44,577 nucleotides of DNA, taken from Gemmatimonadota bacterium. GTDB taxonomy: Bacteria > Gemmatimonadota > Gemmatimonadetes > Gemmatimonadales > Gemmatimonadaceae. Below, piece by piece: positions 44,498 to 44,577 of this stretch. The notes under the pieces are model-generated. The model saw only the letters and a list, made by a program, of their open reading frames with translations, was not told where the DNA came from and did no database searches. The DNA is taken from assembly GCA_026387895.1 (NCBI GenBank), contig JAPLKT010000039.1, forward strand, positions 1 to 44,577. The letters run 5' to 3'. Position 1 is the first letter of the stretch. Every line of letters begins with the position of its first letter. The position numbers were made by a program, and so were the translations under genes.

Positions 44498-44577
44498 ATG
44501 ACGACGATGTCCCACGATCGGCACCTCAGGTGCTCGTTCTGCGGAAAGTCCAAGGATACGGTGAGGAAGTTCATCTC
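44498..44577 (+). CDS. clpX: ClpX N-terminus, cut by window end
   Basis: Only the first 26 codons are present (start ATG 44498; 44507 is an alternative). The text MSHDRHLRCSFCGKSKDTVR matches the zinc-binding C4 domain of ClpX, the AAA+ unfoldase that feeds ClpP; the CSFC pair is visible. The remainder lies beyond the window. The gene is adjacent to clpP, as in most bacteria. Confidence 0.9.
   Translation, partial: MTTMSHDRHLRCSFCGKSKDTVRKFI

Overview
The window looks like a chromosomal segment of a Gemmatimonadota bacterium, close to Gemmatimonas. The evidence is high GC, a PASTA-less Ser/Thr kinase N-terminus with the HPHILPLFDSG-type motif common in that phylum, many secreted proteins and lipoproteins, TonB receptors with a carboxypeptidase-regulatory-like N-terminus, and a crtI-crtB-cruF carotenoid operon. 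This placement is inferred from protein style; no database search was run.

Layout. Positions 1-434 hold a broken Ser/Thr kinase at the window edge. Positions 664-1729 hold two small secreted proteins of unknown role, one with a 26-residue internal repeat and an alphaproteobacterial CC_3452-like look. Positions 1849-8188 (minus strand) hold the conserved translation/secretion operon ffh-rpsP-rimM-[two GT4 glycosyltransferases]-trmD-rplS-rnhB. lon follows at 8301-10766 and converges with a minus-strand operon at 10699-14429: SpoU-type RNA methyltransferase, prepilin peptidase, HExxH lipoprotein, lipoprotein. An M48-type lipoprotein protease (14453-15334) ends at a strong terminator.

Positions 15403-19245 (minus) form a tightly overlapped purine-salvage operon: secreted CpdB/UshA-type nucleotidase, a small beta-grasp-like protein, adenosine deaminase and purine nucleoside phosphorylase. 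The phosphorylase gene carries an in-frame amber codon after its phosphate-binding loop.

Positions 19435-34768 are a phosphate/polyphosphate island. On the plus strand are udk, phoB-like, phoR-like, a TonB-dependent receptor, a beta-helix lipoprotein, a frameshifted lipoprotein, pstS and a Ppx/GppA-HD phosphatase. On the minus strand, convergent, are a DUF47 PhoU-like protein, a Pit permease and ppk1. Together they could sense Pi limitation, bind and import phosphate, and make and degrade polyphosphate, which fits the known polyphosphate accumulation of Gemmatimonas aurantiaca.

Positions 35147-38745 hold dnaK and an HtrA/DegQ protease; 38810-38894 is tRNA-Leu(UAG); 38933-42257 is the carotenoid operon; 42363-44577 is the tig-clpP-clpX proteostasis cluster, with clpX cut by the window end.

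Three genes in 45 kb (kinase, PNP, lipoprotein) are each broken by one small lesion. That is either genuine gene decay or uncorrected base errors in the assembly, and it should be resolved before any biological reading. I did not find a clear new defence or mobile system. The most original leads are the nucleotidase/beta-grasp/ADA/PNP operon, the receptor-lipoprotein pair inside the phosphate island with repeat-rich upstream regions, and the glycosyltransferase pair inside the trmD operon.
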